A stretch of 5,290 bases of DNA. Origin: JBDTGE01 sp050742975. GTDB lineage: Bacteria > Actinomycetota > Actinomycetes > Mycobacteriales > Jatrophihabitantaceae. The notes under the pieces were generated by a model that was not told where the DNA came from, did no database searches, and saw only the letters and a list, made by a program, of their open reading frames with translations. The DNA is taken from contig JBOGDQ010000278.1 of the NCBI GenBank assembly GCA_050742975.1, positions 1-5,290 of the forward strand, in the 5' to 3' direction. Positions 4,728-5,290 of this stretch are shown one piece after another. Every line of letters begins with the position of its first letter. The stretch's first letter is position 1. A program made the position numbers and the translations under genes.

Positions 4728-5290
4728 TCAGGCGGAGCCGAGGGTGATCGTCGCGGTCTTCTTGCCGGCCTGGTGGAAGTACGTCACGTCGATCTTGTCG
4801 CCCGGCTTGTGCTGCTGGACGATCACCACGAGCTGGTCGTAGCTGATGATCGCGTGCCCGTCGGCCACCACGATCACGTCGCCGTTGGCCAGGCCGGCCT
4901 TCGCGGCCGCCCCGCCGGGCACCACCTGCTCGAGGTAGGCGCCCTCGCGGTTCCCGTCGGTGACCGAACGACCCTGGGCACCGATCGAGCCGTGCAGCGC
5001 GTGCCCGGTCCTGATCAGCTCCTGCGCGATCCCGCGCGCGTAGTTGATCGGGATCGCGTACCCGATGCCACTGACCGGCGTCTGCTGCCCGGACGCATCG
5101 GTCACGCTGAACCGGCCGGCCGAGTTGATGCCGACGACGGCGCCCGCGGCGTCCACCAGCGCCCCGCCGGAGTTGCCCGGGTTGATCGCGGCGTCGGTCT
5201 GCACCGCGTTCAGGTAGGCGTCCGAGGAACCGTCGTCGCTGAACACGTGGACGGCACGGCCGAGTGCCGAGACGATGCCGGCGGTGACCG
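4728..5290 (-). CDS. htrA: HtrA/DegP-type serine protease with PDZ domain, C-terminal part
   Basis: Partial gene: the frame is open to the right edge, giving the last 186 residues. HtrA proteases degrade or process misfolded envelope proteins. The fragment starts in the protease domain with VTAGIVSALGR, a family hallmark, followed by NAVQTDAAINPGNSGGAL, where the catalytic Ser is fragment residue 40 (codon 5169-5171). GIGYAIPINYA closes the trypsin-like fold. The His and Asp of the triad and any membrane anchor lie outside the window. One PDZ domain spans about fragment residues 99-182 (GAYLEQVVPGGAAAKAGLANGDVIV, then the QLVVIVQQHKPGDKI segment), and the protein ends soon after it, so there is a single PDZ, as in actinobacterial HtrA/PepD-like proteins. 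A GTG at 5246 is internal, not a start. Its place before tatB matches the mycobacterial sigE-rseA-htrA-tatB order, so the mycobacterial htrA name is a likely but not certain match. Confidence 0.92.
   Translation of the reverse strand, partial: VTAGIVSALGRAVHVFSDDGSSDAYLNAVQTDAAINPGNSGGALVDAAGAVVGINSAGRFSVTDASGQQTPVSGIGYAIPINYARGIAQELIRTGHALHGSIGAQGRSVTDGNREGAYLEQVVPGGAAAKAGLANGDVIVVADGHAIISYDQLVVIVQQHKPGDKIDVTYFHQAGKKTATITLGSA

Noticed and set aside
1..5290. Search for CRISPR, tRNA/rRNA, riboswitch, phage attachment site, toxin-antitoxin or defence genes
   Set aside because: No spaced direct repeats, tRNA-like folds or related domains were seen on either strand by eye; the coding space is filled by the genes listed.

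Overview
The window comes from a high-GC, actinobacterium-like chromosome. GC is high almost throughout, GTG starts are common, several genes look leaderless, and the htrA-tatB pair lies tail to tail with mrp, a neighbourhood I recall from Mycobacterium tuberculosis and relatives. Genus cannot be fixed from the sequence alone.

Layout. (1) 1-172: start of a single-pass membrane protein gene, cut off by an insertion sequence. (2) 173-1448: a complete IS3-family element of 1276 bp. It has imperfect 20-bp terminal inverted repeats, an OrfA helix-turn-helix protein and an OrfB DDE integrase in the -1 frame, a GTGA stop/start overlap and a plausible frameshift site. No target-site duplication is visible. 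(3) 1449-1597: short non-coding stretch. (4) 1598-2568, minus strand: azlD and azlC, a two-protein amino-acid exporter of the AzlCD (branched-chain amino acid) type, overlapping by 4 bp. (5) 2602-3738, plus strand: mrp, a P-loop ATPase of the iron-sulfur carrier (ApbC/Mrp/NBP35) family with an N-terminal MIP18/DUF59 domain. (6) 3757-4245, minus: a small metal-binding cupin. (7) 4296-4685, minus: tatB. (8) 4728-5290, minus: C-terminal part of an HtrA/DegP-type serine protease with one PDZ domain; its N-terminus lies beyond the window.

How the genes relate. HtrA and TatB both belong to envelope protein handling (Tat export, extracytoplasmic quality control) and are co-oriented with the cupin. 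mrp converges on this group and diverges from azlCD. The 33 bp between the azlC and mrp starts hold two face-to-face -10-like hexamers, each 7-8 nt from a GTG codon, which suggests a pair of leaderless transcripts. tatB has a similar -10-like hexamer 6 nt before its ATG, so it may be transcribed independently of htrA.

I see no CRISPR array, phage module, toxin-antitoxin pair, RNA gene or evidently new system. The more notable points are the compact divergent leaderless promoter, a 21-residue internal repeat in TatB, the absence of the usual CxxC from Mrp, and the GC mosaic and non-classical frameshift site in the insertion sequence.
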